The notes: a model not told the origin generated them from the sequence alone. A DNA stretch of 42,171 bases from an uncultured Pelagibacteraceae bacterium (GCA_902597575.1 CACJYF010000008.1:1-42171), one strand, 5' to 3'. Positions 9,203 to 16,362 are shown, counted from the first letter of the stretch. A program made the numbers and translations.

Positions 9203-9412
9203 CTATTTAGAGTTACCAGGTAATCCACCACCAAATAATAATTTCTGTCTAATTTCAATTGGATATTTGGATATTTTAATTATTACCTTTTCCAATCTTG
9301 GATATCTTGCACCATACTCATAATGCTGGACAATTAATGATCCATAAATAACCGAAAATATTATTAAAAAAATTAATATCAATATTAAAAGCCATAATGG
9401 AATTTTTAGCAT
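9203..9412 (-). CDS. Short membrane-anchor protein, paralogue of the N-terminus of the propeller protein at 10948-12327
   Basis: 69 residues: one strongly hydrophobic segment (about residues 4-27) followed by QHYEYGARYPRLEKVIIKIS and a short end. This matches the first ~69 residues of the 459-residue arylsulfotransferase-like protein upstream, which reads IHYYEYGPRFPRLQKIAISIA at the same place. The DNA is also alike here, with shared stretches such as ccatactcataat and attaatgatcca. The ATG overlaps the sulfotransferase stop by one base (TAATG), so it could be translated by coupling. It may be a genuine free-standing anchor peptide or the remnant of a duplicated gene that lost its propeller; the intact frame and coupled start lean slightly towards the former. 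Confidence 0.6.
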   Translation of the reverse strand: MLKIPLWLLILILIFLIIFSVIYGSLIVQHYEYGARYPRLEKVIIKISKYPIEIRQKLLFGGGLPGNSK

Positions 9413-10380
9413 TAATAGAACATATTTAGTTTTCTATATATATCAACTGCTTTATCAAATAGACGATTGTTGAACTTATCAGTAGTTTTTTTTTTAGATA
9501 TATTAAATCCGTCCAAATTAATTTTATCAATTTCTAAATAATTGTTGATTTCTGTTAGATATAGATTGTCCTTAAGTTTTTCATAACATATTAATTTAAT
9601 GTTTGTATTGTCTTTTTCGTAAAAATTTAAGATATTTTCGTAAAACTTAATCCACTGTTCTATCCAGTAATTAAATTCTAAATTATCAGTAAACAAATTT
9701 GGTTTATACCAAGGTTTATGATTTTGTCCAAATTCGTTATGACCTAGATAATTCATATAACTTAAGATAAAATTGTCTGACTTTTGTAAATTCAAAAAAT
9801 TTTTATGTTGTGAATACAATGAATATGAATGCTGCAGAGGATCCCTAAATGGAATTAAAATTTTTGAATTAGGAAAGCACTTTCTTATTAAATTTATTCT
9901 TTTGAAATTATTGTTATTTTTGCTTATATATTTTTTTCTATTATAAAGTTTTAATATCAATGAAACATAATTAACAAATTCCCTCAAGAAATCCTGACCT
10001 TCATATGCTGTGATGAAAACTTCGTCTAAAGCCTCTGGGCTATCTAGATTATAATATACACCATCTTTGTGGGCTCTAATTTGAGGTTTGGATTTTTTTT
10101 GAAAATAGATTTTAGAATTTAAGTTTACTGAGAATAAAAAAGGCATATCTTTATAAGTTAATGATGCATACTCATCACTGCTGTACAAATAGTTCAAGAT
10201 AGATGTTGTGCCTGATCTTGCTAATCCCGCTATAAAAATGTGTTTTTGTTCGACCACATTTTGAAATTCAGAATTATTTAAATATAAAAGTTTTTCTATT
10301 TCATAAAGGCTTTTATTAACTATTTTATATTTGAAACAAATTTTGTGTAATATTTTTTGTATTAAATTATAATTTTGCAT
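9412..10380 (-). CDS. PAPS-dependent sulfotransferase family protein
   Basis: 322 residues. The 5'-phosphosulfate-binding loop is seen as HIFIAGLARSGTTSIL (about 47-62), and the 3'-phosphate-binding stretch as KILIPFRDPLQHSYSLYSQH in the middle of the protein. These are the two signature elements of the Sulfotransfer family, which moves sulfate from PAPS onto a hydroxyl or amine, often of a sugar or lipid. The acceptor is unknown. The gene overlaps the upstream membrane protein by 19 bases and the downstream anchor peptide by one, inside a tight block with an arylsulfotransferase-like propeller protein. The protein is extremely rich in Asn, Lys and Ile, in line with the low GC of this block. 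Confidence 0.78.
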   Translation of the reverse strand: MQNYNLIQKILHKICFKYKIVNKSLYEIEKLLYLNNSEFQNVVEQKHIFIAGLARSGTTSILNYLYSSDEYASLTYKDMPFLFSVNLNSKIYFQKKSKPQIRAHKDGVYYNLDSPEALDEVFITAYEGQDFLREFVNYVSLILKLYNRKKYISKNNNNFKRINLIRKCFPNSKILIPFRDPLQHSYSLYSQHKNFLNLQKSDNFILSYMNYLGHNEFGQNHKPWYKPNLFTDNLEFNYWIEQWIKFYENILNFYEKDNTNIKLICYEKLKDNLYLTEINNYLEIDKINLDGFNISKKKTTDKFNNRLFDKAVDIYRKLNMFY

Positions 10381-10727
10381 ATTAATACTTTTAAGTACTT
10401 GTACAGAAATATAACAATTATTGAAAATAAAAATCCAATTATACTTAATGTAAAATTAATGATGTTTAAAAAATATAAACTCAATAAGTAAAATATTAAT
10501 ACCATTAATATTAATATTACAATAATTTTGAGTGAAACTAAGAATAATTTTTTTGAAATTTTAAATATTAATATTTCTTTTTTTTTATCCGACAGAGAAT
10601 TATCAAAAATATTTGAAAAGAGTTTTTTATAAATGACCAGATTTAAACGTAAAAGCTTAAAAAATTTAAGATACACAAAAATTTCATAACAAATGATTAA
10701 AAATATAGCTAACCCTATTTGGGTCAT
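10362..10727 (-). CDS. Small integral membrane protein of unknown function
   Basis: 121 residues. I do not recognise a family. Hydropathy by eye gives an N-terminal membrane segment (MTQIGLAIFLIICYEIFVYL), a basic middle region with KKLFSNIFDNSLSDKKKE, then two close hydrophobic stretches (about 62-110) ending in a basic, hydrophobic tail. It overlaps the sulfotransferase by 19 bases and meets the small VGPG protein gene by one base (TAATG type junction), so it is part of the same translationally coupled block. That position suggests a membrane partner or scaffold for the sulfotransferase (inference only). Low GC and low-complexity sequence make the function impossible to call. Confidence 0.6.
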   Translation of the reverse strand: MTQIGLAIFLIICYEIFVYLKFFKLLRLNLVIYKKLFSNIFDNSLSDKKKEILIFKISKKLFLVSLKIIVILILMVLIFYLLSLYFLNIINFTLSIIGFLFSIIVIFLYKYLKVLICKIII

Positions 10728-10954
10728 TACTTTTCTTCTTCGTTGGATTTATCTTGTTTTAAATTTTCTTGTTTTCTTTTATTTATAAATTTTTTTATAG
10801 GAAACCAAAGTATTGCAAATATTGATGCAATAATTGCTATAACAATACCTAACGTAGCGGCTATTAGACCTCCTCCCATACCTGGTCCGACATATGATAG
10901 TGCGTGTGTAAAAAAAAAGGCACTGCCTAATATAATTAAAACTAATTTTAACAT
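10727..10954 (-). CDS. Small VGPG-motif membrane protein
   Basis: 75 residues. It starts with a signal-like segment (MLKLVLIILGSAFFFTHAL). SYVGPGMGGGLIAATLGIVIAIIASIFAILWFPIKKFINKRK follows, giving a glycine-rich turn, one membrane helix and a basic cytoplasmic tail that ends in acidic and lysine residues. Similar small proteins with AYVGPG.G...LG......FA.LWYPIK occur in many bacteria near cell-surface phosphodiesterase, sulfatase or sulfotransferase genes (from memory), but no function is assigned. Here it overlaps the propeller gene by 7 bases and the next membrane protein by 1. The plus-strand ORF 10719-10967 is its shadow. Confidence 0.65.
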   Translation of the reverse strand: MLKLVLIILGSAFFFTHALSYVGPGMGGGLIAATLGIVIAIIASIFAILWFPIKKFINKRKQENLKQDKSNEEEK

Positions 10955-12327
10955 TTTAGATTTTTAATACTTTCTTTAATATTCTTTATCGAGTCAAGAT
11001 TAGAAATTAATCTTGACCAAGCAATTGGATATATTTTTCCATCACCGGATACATTAACAAATTCCCATTCTAATTGACCCTCACTATCATAAAATAATAT
11101 TCTCCCACTATTAGTTTCTTCCATGATAATTGATCCATTAAAAGAGGTATCAGATAGTCCTTCCGTGGGTGTTTTGAATTTTTTTAATTCCAACTGTTCT
11201 GATAGTAATTTTTTATATTTGTTAGTTTTAAAATTATAAATTAATAATTCAGAAAATTTACTATCTTCCGCCTTTGAATTATTATTGTTAAATATAGAAA
11301 TCTCATGGTCGGAGATGATATCAATGTCATGTTGCTCAAAAAATGGACCTCTAATATAATTTACCAGTTCATTAGTATTCGGTCTAAAATGGATTATTGA
11401 TGAGTTCCTTAATAAACTTAAAAAGATATCACCTTTTTTCCAATAAGGTCCATCATTTAAAACTGGCTGAATATCATTCAAGTGCACTGGATCTCTTGAA
11501 GTATACACATCACTATCACTAAAAATTTTGTTTTCTAAAAGAATAGATGAAACTGATTTTTTATAAATTATATTACCATTCTTTGGATTGATCTTAACTA
11601 TTGAATCATCAGCAAATCTTAAACCACTTCTGAAAATATCGAGATTATTTTTAACATTTGAACTTACACCGTTGGGGGTTCCTGCCACCCAAATGTTATC
11701 TTCATGATCCCTCTCTATTGAGTGATGAAAGTTCATTTCTTTAGTAGACCATAAATCATTTCCACAAATATCAATTTTAAACAAAGGTGAAAACATAACA
11801 TTTTTGGCAATTAAACTCCCATCATCTAATATCAAAGGGTGGCCATATTGAAATCTTTTTTGAGTATTGTCTTTTCCTACCTTGAACTTTTCATAAGTTA
11901 AATCAATATTATGATCATATCTGTGAATAACTTTTAAGTTACTTAAATCAAGAATCTCAACCACTGATTTTTTTTTTTCTCTATCATATCGAGGCAGAAC
12001 TAAAAGTTCTTTTCTTTCAGGATTTATATTTATATTATAAAATTTAAGGTAATCACCCTTATTATTTTTTTTTATTTTGACAATATTTTCAACTTTTTCA
12101 CCGTGTGCTCTTGGTATTTGTTTTAATGGTTCAAGTTTATTTCCAAAACGTAAAATCTTTTCAAAATTTATTGGTATAGAAGCAATTGAAATAGCAATTT
12201 TTTGTAATCTAGGAAATCTTGGACCATACTCATAATAATGAATTATTAATGATCCAAACAAAATAGTTCCTAAGAGTATTAAAGATATTAGGAATACTGC
12301 AACCCAAACTGATATTTTTTTGAACAT
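10948..12327 (-). CDS. Membrane-anchored arylsulfotransferase-like beta-propeller protein
   Basis: 459 residues. One N-terminal membrane segment (about 5-28) precedes a basic linker and a long propeller domain. The domain resembles the ASST/arylsulfotransferase family. HHSIERDHEDNIWVAG, then DDSIVKINPKNGNIIYKKS, DPVHLNDIQPV, GDIFLSLLRNSSIIHFRPN and FFEQHDIDII follow the family order 'H.df....gn', 'D.I.ei', 'D..H.N', 'lvS.R..s', 'QHd'. The histidines in the HLND and EQHD stretches fit the catalytic-site positions of that fold. True ASSTs move sulfate between phenols without PAPS in the periplasm; whether this one does is unknown. It heads a coupled block with the VGPG protein and a PAPS-type sulfotransferase. 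Confidence 0.7.
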   Translation of the reverse strand: MFKKISVWVAVFLISLILLGTILFGSLIIHYYEYGPRFPRLQKIAISIASIPINFEKILRFGNKLEPLKQIPRAHGEKVENIVKIKKNNKGDYLKFYNININPERKELLVLPRYDREKKKSVVEILDLSNLKVIHRYDHNIDLTYEKFKVGKDNTQKRFQYGHPLILDDGSLIAKNVMFSPLFKIDICGNDLWSTKEMNFHHSIERDHEDNIWVAGTPNGVSSNVKNNLDIFRSGLRFADDSIVKINPKNGNIIYKKSVSSILLENKIFSDSDVYTSRDPVHLNDIQPVLNDGPYWKKGDIFLSLLRNSSIIHFRPNTNELVNYIRGPFFEQHDIDIISDHEISIFNNNNSKAEDSKFSELLIYNFKTNKYKKLLSEQLELKKFKTPTEGLSDTSFNGSIIMEETNSGRILFYDSEGQLEWEFVNVSGDGKIYPIAWSRLISNLDSIKNIKESIKNLKC

Positions 12328-12343
12328 AATAATAATTATTATT

Positions 12344-12757
12344 TTATTCTGTATTGATATCTATAAATATTTTATCTGCCCAATCCTTTGCATTTTTTGT
12401 TGTGACTCTAAAATTATATTTTTCTGGCTTAACAAACATCTTATTTGTATCCTCAAATCTTCCTTCATCGATAGTATCCAGCCAAATTATATAATCTGCA
12501 GGGAATAAATTTCTAGCTTCTGGAGTTGGGCAGACAAAATCTGCGACGACATTTTGTCCTTGATTCTTATATTCCTCAGCTTTGCTCCACATTCTTTTTG
12601 CTTGTCTAACCCTACCTTCTGCAGAAAAATCCCAATCATTTGCTTCTTTCCGCACTTCATCAGCATTAAGCCATTTAGCTTTTAACAAAGGCACTAAATG
12701 AGAGGCTAAAGTTGTTTTGCCTGCACCGGGCAAACCCATTATTAATATAATTTTCAT
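12344..12757 (-). CDS. Small P-loop kinase related to adenylylsulfate kinase
   Basis: About 137 residues from the preferred start. The Walker A motif GLPGAGKTTLASHL is at about 8-21, followed by LNADEVRKEANDWDFSAEGRVRQAKRM, which corresponds to the substrate and lid region of CysC-like kinases. VVADFVCPTPEARNLF and the WLDTI strand follow. It is shorter than typical CysC (around 200 residues), and the family is often annotated 'adenylylsulfate kinase' on weak grounds, so the true substrate may differ. I moved the start from 12784 to the ATG at 12757, which overlaps the methyltransferase stop by one base (TAATG) and sits right before the P-loop strand. Possible partner of the cytidylyltransferase-like gene in the same run. 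Confidence 0.72.
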   Translation of the reverse strand: MKIILIMGLPGAGKTTLASHLVPLLKAKWLNADEVRKEANDWDFSAEGRVRQAKRMWSKAEEYKNQGQNVVADFVCPTPEARNLFPADYIIWLDTIDEGRFEDTNKMFVKPEKYNFRVTTKNAKDWADKIFIDINTE

Positions 12758-13383
12758 TATTTTACTTTGTACAAACCCAACCAAGCATTGACATCTTTGC
12801 TAGCAATATAATCAGACTTAAAAAACTCTATTTCACTCCAAAGATTTGTTTTATTTAATTCCTGTATTTTTTTATCAAATCCATAATTTTTGTATATACC
12901 CTCATTAATAGTGAAACAAATTAGACCACCTTTTTTAGTTATTCTTAAGAATTCATCTAACGCATTTGGTTTTACGTGGCCAAAAGTAAAAGTGCCTACA
13001 CAAAAAATTGCATCATAAGTATTATCTTTTAAATTGATTGGTTTGTTTAAATCAGTCCTAAGCAGTTTTTTATATAAATTTAACGGAATAGTGTTCAGTA
13101 ATTTTTGTGATAGATCTGCGCCATGAAAGTTTTTGAAACCGAATTTTTTTAGTTCTGAGCCTACTAAACCAGTTCCACAGCCAGCGTCAAAGATCAAAGC
13201 ATCTTTATTTTTCTCATATTTTAGGAAAGTATTAACAGTTTCTTTTGGTCCTGTATAATTCCAATCAACCATATCTTTATTATATTTGTCATTTTCACCC
13301 CACTCATCGTAGTAATCCATTACCTCTTTTGTGGTTTTCAATTTATAAATTGGTACTTTGTTTCCTACGTCTTTTTGTGCCAT
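12757..13383 (-). CDS. Class I SAM-dependent methyltransferase
   Basis: 208 residues. The SAM-binding motif I is DALIFDAGCGTGLVGSEL (about 59-76). Motif II is NFHGADLSQKLL, and the DAIFCVGTFTFGHV and TKKGGLICFTINE strands follow as in small Rossmann methyltransferases of the Methyltransf_11/WBSCR27-like type. An N-terminal YYDEWGENDKYNKDMVDWNY region is typical of that subgroup. The substrate is unknown. It is the first gene of the long minus-strand run and is coupled to the small P-loop kinase by a one-base overlap, suggesting that the two act on the same small molecule (inference). The opposite-strand MetF-like gene diverges from here. Confidence 0.8.
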   Translation of the reverse strand: MAQKDVGNKVPIYKLKTTKEVMDYYDEWGENDKYNKDMVDWNYTGPKETVNTFLKYEKNKDALIFDAGCGTGLVGSELKKFGFKNFHGADLSQKLLNTIPLNLYKKLLRTDLNKPINLKDNTYDAIFCVGTFTFGHVKPNALDEFLRITKKGGLICFTINEGIYKNYGFDKKIQELNKTNLWSEIEFFKSDYIASKDVNAWLGLYKVK

Positions 13384-13412
13384 TAAATAATTATATTATA
13401 AGATGAATTTCT

Positions 13413-13438
13413 TTGACAGTATTTTCAAAAGATATAAT
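13413..13438 (+). promoter_or_regulatory. Possible promoter for the MetF-like/DmdA-like pair
   Basis: TTGACA at 13413-13418 and a perfect TATAAT at 13433-13438 lie just before the ATG at 13448. The spacing is 14 bases, shorter than the usual 16-18, so this may be a -10-driven promoter with a chance -35. If the -10 is used, transcription would start within a few bases of the ATG, giving an almost leaderless message. This also argues against the ORF-track start at 13403, which would be upstream of the -10 box. Confidence 0.35.
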
Positions 13439-13447
13439 TATCTAAAT

Positions 13448-14176
13448 ATGAAATTTTCTCTTGAAATAAGTCCCAAAACTGACTTAAGCACTGTTCCAAA
13501 AGTGAGTGATGTTTATATCACAATGTTGCCTGGGGGTGACTACAAAGAAACAGCTCAACAAGCAGTTGATTTGGTTAAAAAAGGCTTTAACCCAGTTCCT
13601 CATTTCCCTGCTCGATCAATGCAAGATGAAAAACAGCTAAAAGATTATGTTTCAAGATGTAAAGATGGGGGCGTTAAACAAGTGCTAGTAATCGGAGGTG
13701 GTAGAGAGCCGATGGGAAAATTCGATAGCTCCTTCCAACTTTTGGAGACTGGTTATTTTGAGAAGATGACAATAGGAATTGCTGGACACCCGGAGGGGAG
13801 TCCTGATATATCCGATTCAGATTTAAAAAAAGCTATGATAGATAAAAAACCTTATGCTGATTACATAGTAACACAATGGTTGCTAGATCCTCAGCCTATT
13901 ATAGATTTTATTTCAAAACAAAGTGTGCCAGTGCATGTAGGAATTACTGGGCCTCTAAAGATATCAAGCCTAATAAAATTTGCAAATATCGTTGGAGCAA
14001 AAAATTCCTTAAATTTTCTTAAATCTAATTTTAGCAAGGCATTAGATTTATTAAAACCTAAAGACCCAAATGATTTAATTGGGAAAATTAAATCTCATAC
14101 TGATTTTTTTCACATTTATACATTCGGCGGCTTGACGGAAACTAACAAGTGGTTGAAGGAGAACAAATATGTCTAA
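13448..14176 (+). CDS. Methylenetetrahydrofolate reductase-like protein (MetF family, short form)
   Basis: About 242 residues from the ATG at 13448 (MKFSLEISPKTDLST). It resembles the MTHFR barrel: a SLEISP start, HFPARSMQDEKQLKDYV (equivalent to the H.t.R....l...l stretch), VLVIGGGREPMGKF, and IAGHPEGSPD, which is the conserved folate-site 'aGYPEGHP' motif. YIVTQWLLDPQPIIDFI matches the 'iTQ.ffd.. .f..f' strand. MTHFR interconverts methyl-THF and methylene-THF with FAD. It overlaps the following DmdA-like methyltransferase gene by 8 bases, so it most likely oxidises the methyl-THF that enzyme makes, as MetF does next to THF-dependent demethylases elsewhere. A housekeeping MetF role for methionine is the alternative. 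Shorter than classical MetF (about 290). Confidence 0.75.
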   Translation: MKFSLEISPKTDLSTVPKVSDVYITMLPGGDYKETAQQAVDLVKKGFNPVPHFPARSMQDEKQLKDYVSRCKDGGVKQVLVIGGGREPMGKFDSSFQLLETGYFEKMTIGIAGHPEGSPDISDSDLKKAMIDKKPYADYIVTQWLLDPQPIIDFISKQSVPVHVGITGPLKISSLIKFANIVGAKNSLNFLKSNFSKALDLLKPKDPNDLIGKIKSHTDFFHIYTFGGLTETNKWLKENKYV

Positions 14177-15527
14177 AGAGTTTGATTATACAAAATTAAA
14201 ACATGCTACATCAGTCGATCAGTCTGATAGAGAAGTCCCTTATAACTTAAGGCAAAGTGGTCCTACAAAAGTTGAAATGTTAATTTCTACAAGAGTTAGA
14301 AAATCACCTTATTGGCATTTATCTATGCAAGCAGGATGTTGGAGGGCAACAGTATACAATAGAATTTATCATCCAAGAGGGTATGTTAAACCTGAAGATG
14401 GTGGTGCAATGGTTGAATATGATGCAATCGTAAACCATGTTACAATGTGGAATGTTGCTGTCGAAAGACAAATAAGAGTTAAAGGTCCTGATGCAGAAAA
14501 ATTTGTGGATTATGTAATTACTAGAGATGCAACAAAAATTTCCCCGATGAGAGCAAGATATGTAATTTTATGTAATGCCTATGGTGGAGTTTTAAATGAT
14601 CCAATTCTTTTAAGAATTTCAGAAGATGAATTCTGGTTTTCTCTATCAGACTCCGATATTGGAATGTATCTACAAGGTGTAAACGCTGATGGAAGATTTA
14701 ATTGTAAAATTGAAGAAACTGACCATTGCCCAGTTCAAATACAAGGTCCTAAATCTAAAGCTTTAATGAAAGATCTTTGTGGCGATCAGTTTGATTTGGA
14801 TAATATGCCTTTTTACGGATTAGCTGAGGCAAAAATAGCAGGAAGAAGTTGTGTAATTTCACAATCTGGTTTCTCTGGAGAAGCTGGATATGAGATTTAT
14901 TTAAGAAATGCAACACTATACGCGGATGATATGTGGAACGCTGTTCTAAAAGCTGGTGAAAAACATAATTTGATGGTTATTGCTCCAGCTCACCACAGAA
15001 GAATTCAAGCAGGCATACTTTCTTGGGGGCAAGATATGGATCAGCAACATAATCCTTTTCAGTGTAATCTTGGTTATCAAGTTTCTTTATCTGGTAAAGG
15101 AGAATGGAATAAAAAGTCTGACTATGTAGGTAAAGAAGTTTTAGAAAAAATGAAGTCAGAAATAAAAGCAGGAAAGAAACCTTACAAACTGCAATTAGTT
15201 GGTTTAGAGCTGGGTGGAAAGCCAATAGAAGATTATGCACCTGATTTTTGGTTAATCTCAAATGCAAATGGTGGTGATCCTGTTGGATTTATTACCTCTC
15301 CTTGGTGGCATCCTGAGAAGAAGACTAATATTGCAATGGGCTACGTTCCTTTTGACGGGACTTTGAATGCTAATGGTTTTCCGAAGGGAAAAGTTGGAAC
15401 CAAATTTAAAGTTCATCTTCCAGAGAAATATTCAAATAGTCCAGGTCAACCAGTAGATGCAGTTGTAGTTGATATACCATTCAAAGAGTCTTTTAATAAG
15501 AATACCAGAGAGGTGGTTACAGGTTAA
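14169..15527 (+). CDS. DmdA-like, GcvT-family tetrahydrofolate-dependent methyltransferase/demethylase
   Basis: 452 residues. The body is a GcvT-fold protein closest in pattern to DMSP demethylase DmdA and its relatives: TVYNRIYHPRGY, VTMWNVAVERQIRVKGPDA, FVDYVITRDATKISPMRARYV, GGVLNDPILLRISEDEFWFSLSDSDIGM and SGFSGEAGYEIYLRN. These proteins take a methyl group from S-, O- or N-methyl compounds and make 5-methyl-THF. It is clearly longer than DmdA (about 370 residues), with a longer N-terminus and an expanded C-terminal domain (about 330-450), so DMSP need not be the substrate. Overlap with the MetF-like gene supports a two-step demethylate-and-oxidise unit. The 96-residue minus-strand ORF inside it is a shadow. 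Confidence 0.78.
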   Translation: MSKEFDYTKLKHATSVDQSDREVPYNLRQSGPTKVEMLISTRVRKSPYWHLSMQAGCWRATVYNRIYHPRGYVKPEDGGAMVEYDAIVNHVTMWNVAVERQIRVKGPDAEKFVDYVITRDATKISPMRARYVILCNAYGGVLNDPILLRISEDEFWFSLSDSDIGMYLQGVNADGRFNCKIEETDHCPVQIQGPKSKALMKDLCGDQFDLDNMPFYGLAEAKIAGRSCVISQSGFSGEAGYEIYLRNATLYADDMWNAVLKAGEKHNLMVIAPAHHRRIQAGILSWGQDMDQQHNPFQCNLGYQVSLSGKGEWNKKSDYVGKEVLEKMKSEIKAGKKPYKLQLVGLELGGKPIEDYAPDFWLISNANGGDPVGFITSPWWHPEKKTNIAMGYVPFDGTLNANGFPKGKVGTKFKVHLPEKYSNSPGQPVDAVVVDIPFKESFNKNTREVVTG

Positions 15528-15562
15528 TAGTTTTTGAAAGAGCTAGATTACTTTTAATCTAA

Positions 15563-15667
15563 ATGTCTAAAAGTTTTTTAATTGGAATTTGCATTATCAT
15601 TATTATTGCTTTAATAGTCTTTCCATTGATTGTTTCATACAAAGAGCAAAAAAATAAAAAAAATTAA
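15563..15667 (+). CDS. 34-residue single-pass membrane peptide
   Basis: This ORF is below the length cut of the ORF track. It reads MSKSFLIGICIIIIIALIVF followed by PLIVSYKEQK and a lysine/asparagine tail: one membrane helix with a basic cytoplasmic end. Its TAA is directly followed by the ATG of the Yip1-like gene with no spacer, the junction type seen between real genes throughout this window. It follows the DmdA-like gene by 35 bases. No family recognised. Alternatively it could be a short upstream ORF whose translation feeds the Yip1-like gene. Confidence 0.55.
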   Translation: MSKSFLIGICIIIIIALIVFPLIVSYKEQKNKKN

Positions 15668-16210
15668 ATGTTTGGAGAGTTTTTAAATATTATCTTTAAG
15701 TCTATTAAACTAGACAAGTCTCTTTATACAGATAATAGAAATTTTGGTGAAGCCTCAATTTATTTTGCTGGATTAATTATGATCTTAGATGGAGTAGCGG
15801 GTGCTGTAGCTGCAAATACAGTCATCAAGACAGCTATCGGGATGTCAGGACTAACAGCAATTTTAACTTGGTTTATTTGGGCAATTTTAATTTATGTTTT
15901 GGGAGTGAAGATATTTCCTGATAAACAAACAAAAGTCTCTTTTAAAAAAGTGTTAACTTTTGTTGGATTTGCTCACGCTCCTGGTCTACTGAGATTCTTT
16001 GCTGTTACTCCTGAGTTAATGATACCAATAATTTTTATTACTCAATTTTGGATTTTTGCTGCGCTAATTATCTCAACAAGACAAATTTTAAATTTTAAAT
16101 CAAATTTAAAATCTTTTGGAATTGTGTTCTTATCTTTTCTAATTATTGTCTTCTTATCTATTTCTTTTGTAATGAGTAGAATGAATGCTTTACCGGTAAA
16201 CAGTATTTAA
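15668..16210 (+). CDS. Yip1-domain-like membrane protein
   Basis: 180 residues with about five membrane segments. The N-terminal part MFGEFLNIIFKSIKLDKSLYTD is amphipathic, followed by helices beginning GEASIYFAGLIMILDGVAGAVAA, ILTWFIWAILIYVLGVKIF, VLTFVGFAHAPGLLRFF, LMIPIIFITQFWIFAALIIS and a C-terminal FGIVFLSFLIIVFLSISFV. The FVGFAHAPGLLRF stretch and overall layout fit bacterial Yip1-domain proteins, which have no firmly assigned role. It directly follows the 34-residue peptide and its stop overlaps the convergent zinc-ribbon gene by 4 bases (TTAA). Function unknown. Confidence 0.65.
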   Translation: MFGEFLNIIFKSIKLDKSLYTDNRNFGEASIYFAGLIMILDGVAGAVAANTVIKTAIGMSGLTAILTWFIWAILIYVLGVKIFPDKQTKVSFKKVLTFVGFAHAPGLLRFFAVTPELMIPIIFITQFWIFAALIISTRQILNFKSNLKSFGIVFLSFLIIVFLSISFVMSRMNALPVNSI

Positions 16211-16362
16211 ATCGGAAAAATTGTTTTTGAAACTCTGCACGATTTACAAATTTTAAATCCTGTTAAAATTAAATTTTGAGTAACACTCTCATCTTCCTTT
16301 TTACACTCATCACAAATATCATCTAACTCTTTTGAATTATCAAAATCTTTATCATTGCTCAT
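16207..16362 (-). CDS. 51-residue zinc-ribbon-like protein
   Basis: Not in the ORF track because of its length. On the minus strand an ATG at 16362 opens a frame reading MSNDKDFDNSKELDDICDEC, then about 18 residues, then ICKSCRVSKTIFPI. The two CxxC pairs (C17/C20 and C39/C42) make a plausible zinc ribbon or knuckle. The stop shares the TTAA tetramer with the Yip1-like gene's stop, the same arrangement as the clear convergent gene pairs at 22702 and 32398. The acidic N-terminus and cysteine pairs are unlikely by chance in AT-rich intergenic DNA. Family not recognised; a small metal-binding or RNA/DNA-binding role is possible. Confidence 0.6.
   Translation of the reverse strand: MSNDKDFDNSKELDDICDECKKEDESVTQNLILTGFKICKSCRVSKTIFPI

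Noticed and set aside
10719-10967. Plus-strand ORF of 82 residues
   Set aside because: Antisense to the VGPG membrane peptide and the end of the propeller gene; the minus-strand frame has a membrane pattern and coupled junctions.
12328-12343. AT-only palindrome (aataataattattatt) as a possible operator
   Set aside because: Its sequence is simple AT repeat expected in this base composition and it lies inside a 16-base gap of one gene run.
13403-13447. Upstream extension of the MetF-like ORF to 13403
   Set aside because: The extension lies over a perfect TATAAT and is not family-like; the ATG at 13448 fits better.
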